From: Clarkia xantiana subsp. parviflora
Lineage: Eukaryota > Streptophyta > Magnoliopsida > Myrtales > Onagraceae
DNA: 64,000 bases
Assembly (NCBI GenBank): GCA_036873135.1
Contig: JAPTYO010000009.1
Span: 36,906,756 to 36,970,755, forward strand
Reading direction: 5' to 3'
Part shown: piece after piece, positions 10,234 to 20,895 of the stretch
Layout: each line of letters begins with the position of its first letter
Position numbering within the stretch: the first letter of the stretch is position 1
The notes under the pieces: model-generated
What the model saw: only the letters and a program-made list of their open reading frames with translations
Database searches by the model: none
Told to the model about the DNA's origin: nothing
Translations under genes and position numbers: made by a program

Positions 10234-11819
10234 ACAGATACAGATCCTAGAGAGGAGTTTGGGCGCCCCGCCCCCGTAGAAGATCTAAAAGAAGTTGAAA
10301 TCGACGGACCCCAGAGGAAGGTGAAAATCGGGTCTGCTCTGACTGAGGAGACAGCCCAAAAATTGATTGAGTTGCTGAAGGAGTTCAAGGAGCTGTTTGC
10401 CTGGTCCCCGAAGCGATATGCCAGGAATCAGCCCCGATGTGATCGTACACGAGCTGAAGATAGATCCCGCGATCAAACCTATCACGCAGAAAAGGCGTCC
10501 GATGGGCACGGACAAGAAGATCGCGATCCAGCAGGGGGTGGGCAGGCTGCTCGATACTTGGTTTATTAAAGAACTCTGATTCCAGACTTGGGTCGCTAAT
10601 CCAGTGCTGGTGAAGAAGACTAATGGGAAATGGCGGATGTGTGTGGATTTCCGCGATCTGAACAAGACTTGCCCGAAGGACTGCTACCCACTCCCGAGAA
10701 TCGACCAGCTGGTAGATGCCACGTCGGGACATGAGCTGTTGAGCTTCATGGATGCATATTCGGGCTAAAAACCAAATCAAGATGGCCAAGGAGGACGCTC
10801 CTCACACAGCGTTTTATGCAGGCAGTGACATCTATCACTACGATGTCATGCCTTTCGGGTTAATCAATGCCGGGGCAACCTATCAGCGGATGGTGAATAA
10901 GCTGTTCGGAGATATGCTGGGGGAAACCATGGAAGCTTACGTGGATGATATGCTGGTGAAGTCCCGATAAGCTGAGGATCATGTGCACAACCTAACCCTG
11001 GCGTTTGAGCGGATGAGGCTTCATCAGGTCCGTTTAAACCCGACGAAATGCGCCTTCGGAGTCCACTCTGGGAAGTTTTTGGGCTTTATAGTAAGCCAGA
11101 GAGGAATTGAGGTGAATCCCGAGAAGCTGAGAGCGATTGAGGAGATGCAGTCTCCGATAAACCATCGGGAGGTACAAGTGCTGAATGGCCGACTAGCTGC
11201 AATGAATCGCTTCCTGTCCAAAGCTAGCGACCGATCAATGCCATTTTTTGAAGTCCTGAGGGCCAACAAGAAGTTTGAGTGGACCGACAAGTGTGAAGAA
11301 GCGTTCCAAGCACTCAAGCAGCACCTTCGCACCCTCCCGCCGTTGGCAAAACCGGTTCCAGGCGAGCCGCTCTATCTTTACTTGGCTGTTTCTGAATTTG
11401 CCATTAGCTCTGTATTAGTGAAGGTTGTCGAGGGTAATCAAGTCCCCGTCTATTATGTAAGAAAGGCGTTTGCCAAGTCTGAATTAAATTATCCTGCCGT
11501 TGAGAAGTATCTCTTTGCGTTGATTACAACTGCTCGGAAGCTAAGGCCTTATTTCCACGCACACGAGATTACTGTGCTGACGAACCAGCCTTTGAAGCAT
11601 TTTTTGAATCGACCGAATGCATCGGGGAGATTAGTGAAATGGGCAGTAGAGCTTAGTGAGTTTCGCATACACTTTGCTCCGAGAACGGCTATTAAGGGTC
11701 AGGCGTTGGCGGATTTCATAGCAGAATCTACAGCCCCCGATCTAGAAGAAGCGGGCCCTGTAGAGGGGGCAACCATGGAAGTCCCGACAGAAGAACAACC
11801 AGAGAGGGCAGAGCAATAA
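10234..11819 (+). pseudogene. pol: Gypsy-2 reverse transcriptase and first RNase H
   Basis: This continues the gag-protease frame, then shifts frame near 10411 and again near 10766, with stops at 10577-10579, 10968-10970 and 11817-11819. RT landmarks are W-R-M-C-V-D-F-R-D-L-N, D-V-M-P-F-G-L-I-N-A-G-A-T-Y and the catalytic Y-V-D-D (10938-10949). The first RNase H follows (Y-L-Y-L-A-V-S-E-F to about 11710). Its usual catalytic D-A-S start reads L-A-V-S, so this domain is probably a non-catalytic connection, as is known for the Tat lineage. RT copies the element RNA into DNA within the particle. Confidence 0.9.
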
Positions 11820-12270
11820 GAACAGCCAAATGAGGAAAATACCTGGGAGATGTACACGGATGGCTCCTCGAGTTCAGACAGATCAGGAGCAGGCTTTTTG
11901 TTAATACCACCAGGTGGGGGTGAGCCGCTCCGATATGCCCTGGCTTTAACATTCAAGGCCACAAACAACGAAGCGGAGTATGAGGCTCTTATCACGGGCC
12001 TGAAAATTGCTAAAGGCACTGGAGTCGATCACTTGAGAGTGAAGTGTGACGCAGCCTTAATCGTGAACCAGGTTCAAGGGCGATACGAAGCGAGGAGTCC
12101 GATAATGAAGAATTACATGCACGAGGTACAAACCCTGAAGGAGAGCTTTAAAAGCTTCGACATCGAGGCAATCCCGAGGGAGGAGAACATAGAGGCAGAC
12201 GCCCTGAGCAAATTTGCCCTGGGGGCACCCTCGGAAGAAAATCGGAAGGTGCACTTCTTGGAGAAAGTAA
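11820..12270 (+). pseudogene. Gypsy-2 second (archaeal-like) RNase H
   Basis: In the same frame as RT after the stop at 11817-11819. It starts with M-Y-T-D-G-S-S (11850), then has N-N-E-A-E-Y-E-A-L, K-C-D-A-A-L and E-A-D-A-L-S-K-F, supplying the D-E-D-D set of an RNase H. This matches the RVT_3 type domain known as a second RNase H in Tat elements. It would remove RNA from the RNA-DNA hybrid. All four acidic residues are present here, unlike in Gypsy-4. Confidence 0.88.
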
Positions 12271-13570
12271 TCTTGTCAACCACCGACTCGACACAGGTGT
12301 GTGCCATTGAAGCGGGAACGGAGGAGGATTCCACTTGGATGACTCCGATAGTCGCGTACCTGACTACGGGGGCAGTCCCCGATGACAAAGTGACAGCCGA
12401 CAGGATACGTCGGATCGCGGCTAATTACGTGATGTTGGACAATCAGCTATACAAGAAGGGTTGGTTCTCGACTCCGTACTTGAAGTGTGTGGCAGAGCCC
12501 GACACAAATCGAATCCTGAAGGAGGTACATGAAGGGGCCGCGGCTTGTCATGAAGGGGCCCGATCCATTATGAGGAAAGTGCTGAACTTGGGCTATTACT
12601 GGCCTACGATGAGCAAGGAAGCGACGGCGTTGGTCCGATCCTGTGACACGTGCCAGAGGTATGCCCCGAGTATCGTGGCCCCGGCCGCTAATCTGACACC
12701 CATCAAGAGCGCTTGGCCCTTCGCGCAATGGGGCATCGACTTGGTGGGACCTCTTCCACAAGCACAAGGTCAATGTAAGTATCTACTTGTAGCTATCGAT
12801 TATTTTTCAAAATGGATAGAGGCAAAAGCGTTAGCCAGAACGACGGGGAACCAGATCGTCAAGTTCCTCCAGACCCATATTCTGTCCAGATACGGGATTC
12901 CTAAGGTGGTGATCAGCGACAATGGTCCGCCATTTAACGGCTCTCAGGTGAGGGAGTATCTGGAGGAGTTGAACATTGAGCATCGAACAGCTTCCGTACG
13001 CCATGCTCAGACGAACGGTCAGGTGGAATCAGCCAACAAAATCGTAATGGATGGCCTGAAGAAGAGGGTCTATGCCTTGAAGGGCAAATGGCTGAACGAA
13101 CTGGAAAACGTGCTTTGGGCTGTTAGAACGACACCCAAACGATCAACGGGGGAGACTCCGTTTGGCCTCGTTTATGGCACGGAGGCTGTCGCCCCCGTGG
13201 AGGTAGCTGTGGCATCCCATCGGATGAGATATTACGAGCCTCTAACAATGATGAGATGAGACGTCTGGACTTGGACTTGCTTGAAGAGAAGAGGCGGGAA
13301 GCCGATGAAGTCCAAGCTCGAATGCGTTTGGCGACAGCCAGGTACTACAATCGGCGAGTAAAGTCCCGACAATTCTTCGTCGGGGAGCTGGTTTGGCGTC
13401 GCAACGAGTTTACCCTCTTGGATCGGATCGGCAAGATGTCACCAAAATGGGAAGGACCTTACAAGGTCGTGGGGATGCCAGCCCCGAATGCATACAAGTT
13501 GGAAGACCTCGATGGCAGGATATTAAAGCATTCTTTTAGTGGCGAACACTTGAAGAAACACCATGCTTGA
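12271..13570 (+). pseudogene. Gypsy-2 integrase, one frameshift
   Basis: The zinc-binding HHCC domain is at about 12525-12660 (H-E-G-A-A-A-C-H then C-D-T-C-Q-R). The catalytic core has W-G-I-D-L-V-G-P, S-D-N-G-P-P-F and G-Q-V-E-S-A-N-K, giving the D, D and E residues. A one-base shift near 13245 moves the C-terminal part into another frame (13256-13570), which ends W-E-G-P-Y-K-V-V then F-S-G-E-H-L-K-K. No chromodomain is seen, as expected for Tat. The enzyme inserts the DNA copy into chromosomes and leaves the 5-bp repeats seen here. Confidence 0.92.
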
Positions 13571-13574
13571 TGAA

Positions 13575-14180
13575 AAGTCATCTTAAGTGGTGCCCGAAGA
13601 AAAGTCGCCTTAAGTGGTGCCCGAAGAAAAGTCGCCTTAAGTGGTGCCCGATGTAAAATCGCCTTAAGTGGTGTATGCTGTTTATCGTTTAATTCGATGT
13701 AAGCCAATTTTGTGCCATCAATAAATAAAGAGGTTGCTTCCAGTCATAGTTATTCTTAGATTTACGCTAAGTGTCAAAGTCGCCTTGAGTGGTGCACGAG
13801 AAAAGTCGCCTTTAGTGGTGCACGAGAAAAGTCGCCTTGAGTGGTGCACGAGAAAAGTCGCCTTGAGTGGTGCACGAGAAAAGTCGCCTTGAGTGGTGCA
13901 CGAGAAAAGTCGCCTTAAGTGGTGCACGATATTAAGTCGTCTTAAGTGATGCACGTTTAAATATTGAAAAGTCGCCTTAAGTGGTGCACGATATTAAGTC
14001 GTCTTACGTGATGCATGTGTTTTAGATTTATTCTAAGCATTGAAAAGTCGCCTTAAGTGGTGCACGATATTAAGTCGTCTTAAGTGATGCACTAGATTAA
14101 GTCGCCTTAAGTGGTGCGTGATGATAAGTCACCTTAAGTGGTGCAAATTAGTAAATCGTCGGGAATGACATACGAAAATG
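13575..14180. repeat. Tandem array, core GCCTTAAGTGGTG, Gypsy-2
   Basis: About 17 copies of a 25-30 bp unit of the form AAGTCGCCTTAAGTGGTGC plus a short spacer, with variants GTCGTCTTAAGTGATGC. It starts just after the pol stop codon and ends near the antisense gene stop, so it fills the gap between two converging genes. Gypsy-4 and Gypsy-5 have arrays with the same core at the same place. Confidence 0.93.
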
Positions 14181-14339
14181 TCTTAAGTGTCGAAGTATCG
14201 ACCTAAGCAAGAATAGTAAAGCCACTCGGAGAAGTGCATTGAAAAGATCGGAACTAAGGAGGTCTGATAAATTAATAAGGGCTCAAAGGCCCAACGATTA
14301 CAAAAGCGAGGAAAATACAAGGACTCTAAAGATAAGCAG

Positions 14340-17013
14340 TTAGGCTTGGTCCTTGTCAGCGGCATCTGTTGGAGCGGGGTCCACAAGGTCGGCGGCAGAA
14401 GTCTCCACAGGGTCGGCCGCGAGAGGATCGACTATCGGGACATCAAGGATTGGAAGCTCAGCGGCATCTTCGACAATTGCGGGGGTACTCCCCCCATCAC
14501 TCTCCTCGGAAAGAGCAAAGTACTTCTTCGCAAAGGGAGCGAGAGAAGGAGACTTGTCGAAGTTGATGGCGTCACCATACTCCAGGTGGAGCTCCTCAAC
14601 CGCATTGAAGAGAGTGTTCTCCACCTCCGCGCTGAAGAACTTCATAGCATCAGCCTGGAAGTCCTCAGACTTCCGATAATCCTCCCGACCTTTGGCCTCG
14701 GCCGCGACCAGCTGCGCAGGAACCACCGCGACTTGCTCCTCCAGAGCCTTCTTCTCAAGGACCAGCTTTTCCTCAGCAGCCTGTCGCTCCCGCCTCAGGA
14801 GCCCCTCGAAGTCCCCGACCTGCTTTGGGAGGTCCTGAACCTTTTTGTCAAGGACGGCCTGCTCCTTGGCAAGTTTCCCCCGCGAAGACTTGGAGGCCGC
14901 AAGGTCCTCCTTAAGTTTGTCGATGACCGCCCGGTCCCGTTCCCGGGACTCATCATAGGCGATGAGGTACCCGAAAAGACGGTTGAAGTCCACGAGCTCC
15001 TATAATAGAAGAAAGAAAGTGTTAATGGACAAGCAACCAGATTTACCAATGAAGAGGGAGAAGCGAAGTTTTACCTCTATCCGACGCAGGGACATCTCTC
15101 GGACATCCTGATGCATAGCCGTCCGATTCAGGGAAATCGGGTACCGCATGGTGGGAAGGATCGAGCCTGCCAGCAGATGCAGAGCCAGGTCCTCATGCTG
15201 GTCCCCTTGTCGGAGCTGGACTCCTTGCAGTGTTTGAATTGGAGTCCAGGGAGCATTCACTTGGGCGGGGCCGAAGGCCCTGTAGAAACTCCCATCGAGA
15301 GGGACAGGAGGAGGGGCGCGAGTCGTGGAGGGGCACGCCTCCGGCTCGACCCGGACAGGGGAAGGAGTGAAGTTGTGGATGGGCGACGGCTGTCGCTGCT
15401 GCGGAGAAGATGAAGGGGGCAGCCCCTGAGAGGTTGGTTTCAAGGGAGACTGCCCCGTCCTCCGACGACGACGAAGGGAGCCACCCTCATCAGTCTCCTC
15501 GGAGGAGTCCAAGATTTCCACCCGACGAAACTGTTTGCCGGTCGGTGTCTTCTCCCCAGTTGAGGGAGGCGCCCCTGTTAAAGATGGTGCACCCGCGGAA
15601 GCTTCAGCACCCAATGGAGCCCCTGAGCGACCTGCACTTAGAGGACGAGAGGCTTCAGAAATGTAATCAGGGAGTTCATCAGGATTCTTACACCAAACAA
15701 TACGTCGGGAGACATATTGATCCTTCCCATGGTAGTGGTAGTAGCCTGCCTTCAGGACACGAGGAGTTTCGCCTCGAAGGATTCGTCTGACGTCAGCAAT
15801 ACAGGCCTCCCTGGTTGAAGGAATCAAATCCTTCGGGACCATCCTCCTATACGATTTAATAGCGAGTCGGAGCTTTTTACCTTCTTCAGCATTCTGGACG
15901 TTGAAGAGTTGGTCCAGCTCCACGCGCTTCCGCTTAGGTTGCTCCGCAGAAGGAGACCCCGACGGAGCAGCAGCCTTCTTAGCGGACTTCCTTTTCCGCG
16001 AGGGGCGGACGGCATCAGTCTCCCCCTGCTTAAGGAACAGATCGGTCAGCACAGATACCCTCTTGGCTGCAAACAGTAAACGAAAAAAGAGTTAGAAGTT
16101 TACCCAAGGAACCACATTGGAAGGGTCGTCGAAAAGCTTCCCCCCATAGATTATATCGAGGAGTCGGATCCCGGCGTTCACCAGGTCCCGCTCCACGAGG
16201 GAATTGGCGTCGAGGAGAGTGTAGGACTCCCCCCATCAGTAGAGCTGGATGAGTTGAAGAGTTTGGAAATCTTCGTCGGTTTAGGTGTGGAAGGCAGGCG
16301 GAGAATCTGCTTCCACCTCCCATCGGGGCCATGGGATCGAAGAGTGTTGAATGAAGAAGTAGCTCCTTTTCCAGCCACTGTTGTCGGACCCCGTGTCAAT
16401 CAGGAGTCCCCGACCTTTGACCACCTTCCAGGTGTCATTGGTCCAGTTACACCGTCCCAGTTGTGCCTTGTTCCACTTCGGCATTCGGGGGTAGAAGGCG
16501 CAAACCCCCGCCTCGTTACACTTCATCCCATAAAAGGTCCTGAAGAGTTTGAGGCTGTACACCCACCGCTGTCGGAAGCAGAGGACCTGGAAAGCATTCC
16601 ACAGGCGAATGGCGTGCGGAGAGAAGGTGGTCGGATGAGTTTTGTAATGCTGGCACATCTCGACCAGATTACCACAGAAGGGGAATCTGATCCCCGCTGA
16701 TTCTTGACCTGTAGAGACAAATACCTCCCCTTTTCGGGGACGAGTAACCTCAAGGTTACCCGAGGGGCGAGGCTAGGGATACGGGAAACGAGGTTCCCAA
16801 GTAGAAGTGATGCACCCCTCTCGGAGAGCTGCATCATAAGCAGTGTTGGAGATTTCATTCAGGGCATAATCAAAGTTGAAGGGCTTTCTCCCCTCAGAGC
16901 TGGATCCGCTGTCTGAAAAGTAGCAATGGCAAGGAAGGCACAGTGGGATTTTCGGAAAGCTGTAAACAAGGAAGACATGAACGAACAATAGAGAAGAGAC
17001 CCTTACCAGACAT
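14340..17013 (-). pseudogene. Gypsy-2 antisense spliced gene (PF04195-like plus coiled coil)
   Basis: Exon 1 is ATGTCTG (17013-17007). Intron 1 is 17006-16913 (GTAAGG...TTTTCAG). Exon 2 is 16912-16104 (809 nt) and holds the F-P-F-C-G-N-L domain with Y-S-L-K-L-F-R-T-F-Y. Intron 2 starts at 16103 (GTAAAC) and ends at one of two AGs (16067 or 16061); the second keeps frame, but at 37-43 nt it is very short. Exon 3, to 15075, is basic then proline-rich. Intron 3 is 15074-15000 and exon 4 is 14999-14340, a coiled coil ending D-K-D-Q-A. Exon 1 to exon 2 joins in phase 1 and matches Gypsy-4 codon for codon. Stops are at 16773-16775 and 16281-16283. Function unknown; probably nuclear or particle-associated is only a guess. 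Confidence 0.82.
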
Positions 17014-17172
17014 GGCGATTGGAGGTTGAAGGAATGAACTTGGCGTTGCCGGAAAGATGACCGGAGAAACTCTGAGATCTTCGGAATCGCAGGGCTTGAA
17101 TTCACAGAGAAGTTGCAGAGAGCTTTAGAGAATCCGGAAACGGTAAAAGTGAAATTGTGCCCATGGCTAGGG

Positions 17173-17179
17173 TTTTATA
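17173..17179 (-). promoter_or_regulatory. TATA box of Gypsy-2 antisense gene
   Basis: The minus strand reads CCTATAAAACCCTAGCC, 160 nt before the ATG at 17013. The same TATAAAACCCTA string is in Gypsy-4 148 nt before its ATG. A telo-box (AAACCCTA) overlaps the TATA box; such boxes are common in plant promoters active in dividing cells. Confidence 0.7.
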
Positions 17180-17561
17180 GGCGAAGAGGACAGTTGAAGG
17201 GACACTTCGATTCGAGTCGTCGAAGTTGAAGAGTTTTAATCTGGACCGTTGAGATGGAACGTGCAGAAGGGTAACGAGCGTAATGATGAAACGGCCTGAA
17301 AAGCACTTTTCAGAAAAAACAGGCGCGAAAAATCAGGCACGAGTGCAGAAGACGTCGCTTCACTAGCTGCTGCATTTAATGAACTGGGGAATCGAAAAGT
17401 CCACTTAGATTTGGAAGTTATCCACAAAGCATCGAGGAAACCTGAAGGAGAAGACTAGTATTAAGTGACTGTGCTAAGGGAAAGATCCCCGATTCCAATA
17501 TCGAGAGGTCGGGAGTTGAAAGACACGACGAACTAAAAGTCCTTCATGTCTTGGGGGCAAA
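17180..17561. other. Antisense promoter region and PPT of Gypsy-2
   Basis: No coding region is supported. It should hold the upstream promoter of the antisense gene. It ends with TTGGGGGCAAA (17551-17561), the polypurine tract that primes plus-strand DNA, directly before the 3' LTR. Confidence 0.7.
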
Positions 17562-18275
17562 TGATGGGTCGGACTACAACCGTTAGGCCCTTTAACGGTG
17601 AGGAAACGGCAAATAGGCCCGGTGGGCCCTAAACGAAGGCCAAGATGGCCCAGGCAAAGGATCCCGACGAAGGGATTCCGAGGATGAGAGGTCCCGACAG
17701 AGTCGTACCTGACAAGCGAGCTGAACGCTCCCGACGAGATGCCTCTGAGTAGGCCCCGATGATGAATCCCTAAGAACAATAGGCCCTGTCACGATGACGA
17801 GGGGCCCCGAGCGGTGACACAACGAGATAACTCTGGAGTCCCCGACGTTAGTCGGGACTCGTTATCAGAGGATAAGGCCAAGATACGCGGGGCGTGGCCG
17901 AGATACGCGGAACGTGGTTAAGATACACAGAGCGTGGCCGAGATACGCGGGGCGTGGCCGAGATAAGCGAGATCATGGCCTAGATAGGCGGGATCACACC
18001 CAAGATACGCGGGATACGGGCTAACCACCCCCAACGGTTCACCAGGTAACTGAGGTACCTCTACGCCTATAAAAGGGCAGAGGTCACCTCATATCGATTA
18101 GGTTGAATTACATTACTTGAGATTACTGCTTGCCAGTCCGTACGAGATACTCATTTAAGCATCGGAGAGGGATTCTGGGTCACCGCCCGGTCTATCCCCT
18201 CTTGCAGGATTGCGTGGAGCAAAGGAGCTAGGATCGCCGTCAAAGACCGTACCGGAGTTCCACCGTGATCCAACA
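17562..18275 (+). repeat. Gypsy-2 3' LTR
   Basis: 714 bp from TGATGGGTCGG to GATCCAACA, followed by the target repeat TCAGC. Nearly identical to the left LTR. Confidence 0.95.
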
Positions 18276-19547
18276 TCAGCAATACCCTTGCCCTTAGGGT
18301 CGACTTCTGCGAGGAAAATACGTTAATAAAAATGAACTACCAAGAACTAAGTAAGGAATCTATCAAGGCAAAAGTCTGTACCAGTGGGGGGCAAGGGACT
18401 AGTGGGCGTCGGATCGACCCCAGAAGTAACCTCCTGAAATGAGGAGACTGGAGTGGCGGTGGTGATCTTCACTTTCTTCGAAGGAGTGGCGCCTGCCCTC
18501 CCAGCGGGTCTCTTGGTCCTCTACTTCGAGGACTTTGGCTTTTCTTCTACGGCCGGTTGGGTGGCTTCTTCCTGTTCAAAAGAGTCGACCACCATGTCAG
18601 GCGAAGCCCCCTCCAAAGTAGGTTGGGCGTCCTCCATGGACAGAGGTTTCGAAGTGGCTCTAGTTCCACTTCCACTTCCTGCTGCCTCGCCAGCAAGGGG
18701 CACTCCGGTCGCCGCCTTCTTATCAAAAAGCTTTGTAAATAGACCTACAGAAAGCAAAAGAAAGGATTCAAGAAACGACTAAAGATAGAAAGAAAAAAGG
18801 ATTACCCAATTTATAGGAGGATCCTCGAGGCGGAGACGAATGGAAGAGTTGATAAGGGCCTGTTCCGAGGTATCGGATATCGACTTCCAAGGAAGAAAAT
18901 AGGGAAAAAAATATGGTGGCATGAATCTTATAAACCGTGTCAACTTCCTCCAGAGTTAATCCTTGAAGAGTTGGGGCACGATCCGTACCCAAAGGAGGAA
19001 GCAGAGGCCACGGGACGCTTACTCGACAGAAGAAATAATGACTCATCCAATTGGCGTTTTTCGATCTAATGTTGCAAACCAACCGTGGGGCAGACTCCCA
19101 ATCAAGATCGCTGTCAGTAGACCAACGACTCCTGAAATTGTAGGTGCCATGAGGCGTACGTTGTAGTTGGTAGAAGCTGCGGAAAACCCTCAAAGAATAC
19201 TTCCACTCATAGGTGGAACACAAACAACAAAAACCCACACAATAATGGAGGGCATTCTCAGTAAATTAGCAAGGATGGATACGATAATGCTCGCAGAGTT
19301 CCATCAAGTCGCCACAAAAAGGGAATCTCAGTCCCGCCTCGAGATGACCCACGAAGACCGCCACTTCTCCCTCTTGGGGAAAATATTTTGGTCCAGGAGG
19401 ACCAGGGTATCGAGGATGTTCATCATCTCTCAGATTACCTAAAACCACGGCCTTCATGAAGCTATGGTTGGTCAATTTACTAACCTTAGGAGAAGGAGGG
19501 GAGGGAACGAAATCTTCAAGATTACCTTCAGGAATGGGGAGTGCCAT
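18276..19547 (-). pseudogene. Gypsy-1 antisense gene, 5' part (PF04195-like domain)
   Basis: The first ATG that fits is at 19547 (M-A-L-P-I-P-E-G), 119-124 nt after a TATA box. Exon 19547-18806 holds a domain with F-P-F-C-G-D-L-M-E-L-C then Y-S-L-R-V-F-R-S-F-Y, as in the antisense genes of Gypsy-2, -3 and -4. It resembles the 'putative gypsy type transposon' family. Intron 18805-18745 (61 nt, phase 1) is followed by exon 18744-18382, intron 18381-18307 (75 nt, phase 1), and an exon from 18306 that runs into the Gypsy-2 insertion. Premature stops are at 19266-19268 and 18521-18523. The exon/intron model rests on splice motifs and frame only. Confidence 0.75.
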
Positions 19548-19665
19548 CGGAGTTCTAAAGAGAGAATGAAGGAACGAAGCTTCTCGCTGAGGATCGGAGG
19601 GACCTGCGGTGGCAATTCCAATCAAAATCCTCTCTTCTAGCGTACAAGGACGAGGAGGATTAGGG

Positions 19666-19671
19666 TTTATA
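19666..19671 (-). promoter_or_regulatory. TATA box of Gypsy-1 antisense gene
   Basis: On the minus strand it reads CTTTATAAACCCTAATCC, a TATA box fused to a telo-box-like ACCCTA. The spacing to the ATG at 19547 is close to that in Gypsy-2 and Gypsy-4, which have the same fused motif. A second candidate, CTATAAATACC, lies at about 19749-19759. Confidence 0.6.
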
Positions 19672-19672
19672 A

Positions 19673-20037
19673 AGAAGGCACTGTAATGATTCGCCAGGAT
19701 TGGAGAGAAGACGAAGGTGAAAGGTGAAAAGTGAAAGTAAAAAGGGGGGGGTATTTATAGAAGAACTCCCTCGCTGGGATAACTTCCTTGCGAAGCCTTA
19801 TCAAGGTCAGCCATTCATTGGTTCTTCATCTGACAACATGACCGTTAGCCTACACCTTTAGAGCCATTGAGAGGGTGACTCCCTAGCTTCCCGAGGGAGG
19901 GCCTCTTCAACTTCTGGAAAGTCTGGAAAATCTACAAGTCCTGAGAATTAGATTATCTCGCCATAAAATGGGGCTTTACTCGACTCAAGCCTTCACCTTA
20001 AGTAAATAAAGCTGACGACTCGAATCTCTGGGGCAAG
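19673..20037. other. Upstream region of the Gypsy-1 antisense gene, with PPT
   Basis: Noncoding, with a run of nine or more G near 19743. It ends in TCTGGGGCAAG (20027-20037), a polypurine tract directly before the 3' LTR and similar to that of Gypsy-2 (TTGGGGGCAAA). Confidence 0.65.
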
Positions 20038-20890
20038 TGTTGGGTTATAAATAAACCCGACTATGTATGTACGTTCTTGGTATATGGTGATTTCCTACAG
20101 GTGACAGGTCGAGTACGCTTTCAGGGCGAGGAGAAGAAGTCGACGACCTTTCTTTTTTATTCCAACCATTTGGAGATAAAAGGTTGACTACCAATCATGA
20201 AGAAGCCGACTTCAAAAGAATGACTGGTCGACTATGGAGACTTAGAGAATCTTCCAGAGGACAGGTGGCGACCTGCTTCCCACCGTCTCCAAAGGAAAAC
20301 CTTCCTTTGAAGTAAAGACAGGTGACGACCTGCTTCCCACCGTCTCCAAAGGAAAACCTTCCCTCGAAGTAAAGATAGGTGGCGACCTGCTTCCCACTGT
20401 CTCCAAAGGAAAACCTTCCCTCGAAGTAAAGACACGTGGCGACCTGCTTCCCACCGTCTCCATAGGAAAACCTTCCCCCGAAGTAAAGGTGAGGTGGCGA
20501 CCTGCTTGTCACCTGCATCAGTCGCCTTAGGAAAGACTTCCCTCCTAAGTAAAAGTGAGGTGGCGACCTACTTGTCACCTGCTTGGCCGACTCCAAAGGA
20601 AAACTCACTAAGGAGATAACCGCCACTGATAAGTCGGTAACTCTCCCCTATAAATAGGGACCTATCTTATTCAATTAAAAACAATCTGCTCTGAACACTT
20701 ATATATTACACTCTCAAATAAATTACTAACTTCGCTTCGGAGTGGAATCAGGGGCCATCCCCACCCCTTTTTAGGTGCTCGACCTTAAAAGTCTCCCAGA
20801 GGAAATCAAGTCATCGAGAGAGCTACGTCCAAGGCGAAGCCTAGAAGTCCATTCCGTGAAGGTTGAGGCCACGTCATTTTGATCCCAACA
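20038..20890 (+). repeat. Gypsy-1 3' LTR (complete, 853 bp)
   Basis: It runs from TGTTGGGTTATAA to GATCCCAACA and is followed by the target repeat CTCGC. TATAAATA is at 20649-20656. It includes the final segment from about 20789 that the left LTR has lost. Confidence 0.92.
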
Positions 20891-20895
20891 CTCGC

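Larger units (their letters stand above)
7213..18275 (+). mobile_element. Gypsy-2, full-length Tat-like element
   Basis: The ends are TGATGGGTC... and ...GATCCAACA, flanked by the exact repeat TCAGC (7208-7212 and 18276-18280). It has two 714-bp LTRs, a PBS, gag-protease, RT, two RNase H domains, integrase, a tandem array, a spliced minus-strand gene and a PPT. By eye the LTRs differ at about a dozen sites, so insertion is fairly recent for this nest. Stops and frameshifts in gag-pol mean this copy is not autonomous now. It sits in an exon of the Gypsy-1 antisense gene. Confidence 0.95.
2198..20890 (+). mobile_element. Gypsy-1, gag-protease-only Tat-like element
   Basis: The ends read TGTTGGGTTATAA and GATCCCAACA, flanked by the exact repeat CTCGC (2193-2197 and 20891-20895). 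The target is about 20 bp into Copia-A gag. Inside are gag, a protease, a 78-bp tandem array and a spliced minus-strand gene, but no RT, RNase H or integrase. Gypsy-2 (7213-18275) is inserted in an exon of the minus-strand gene; without it Gypsy-1 would be about 7.6 kb. The left LTR lacks its last roughly 100 bp together with the PBS, so this copy looks unable to start reverse transcription. Confidence 0.9.

Noticed and set aside
13575..14180. CRISPR-like regular repeats
   Set aside because: Direct tandem units with no unique spacers, no cas genes, and a plant nuclear context.
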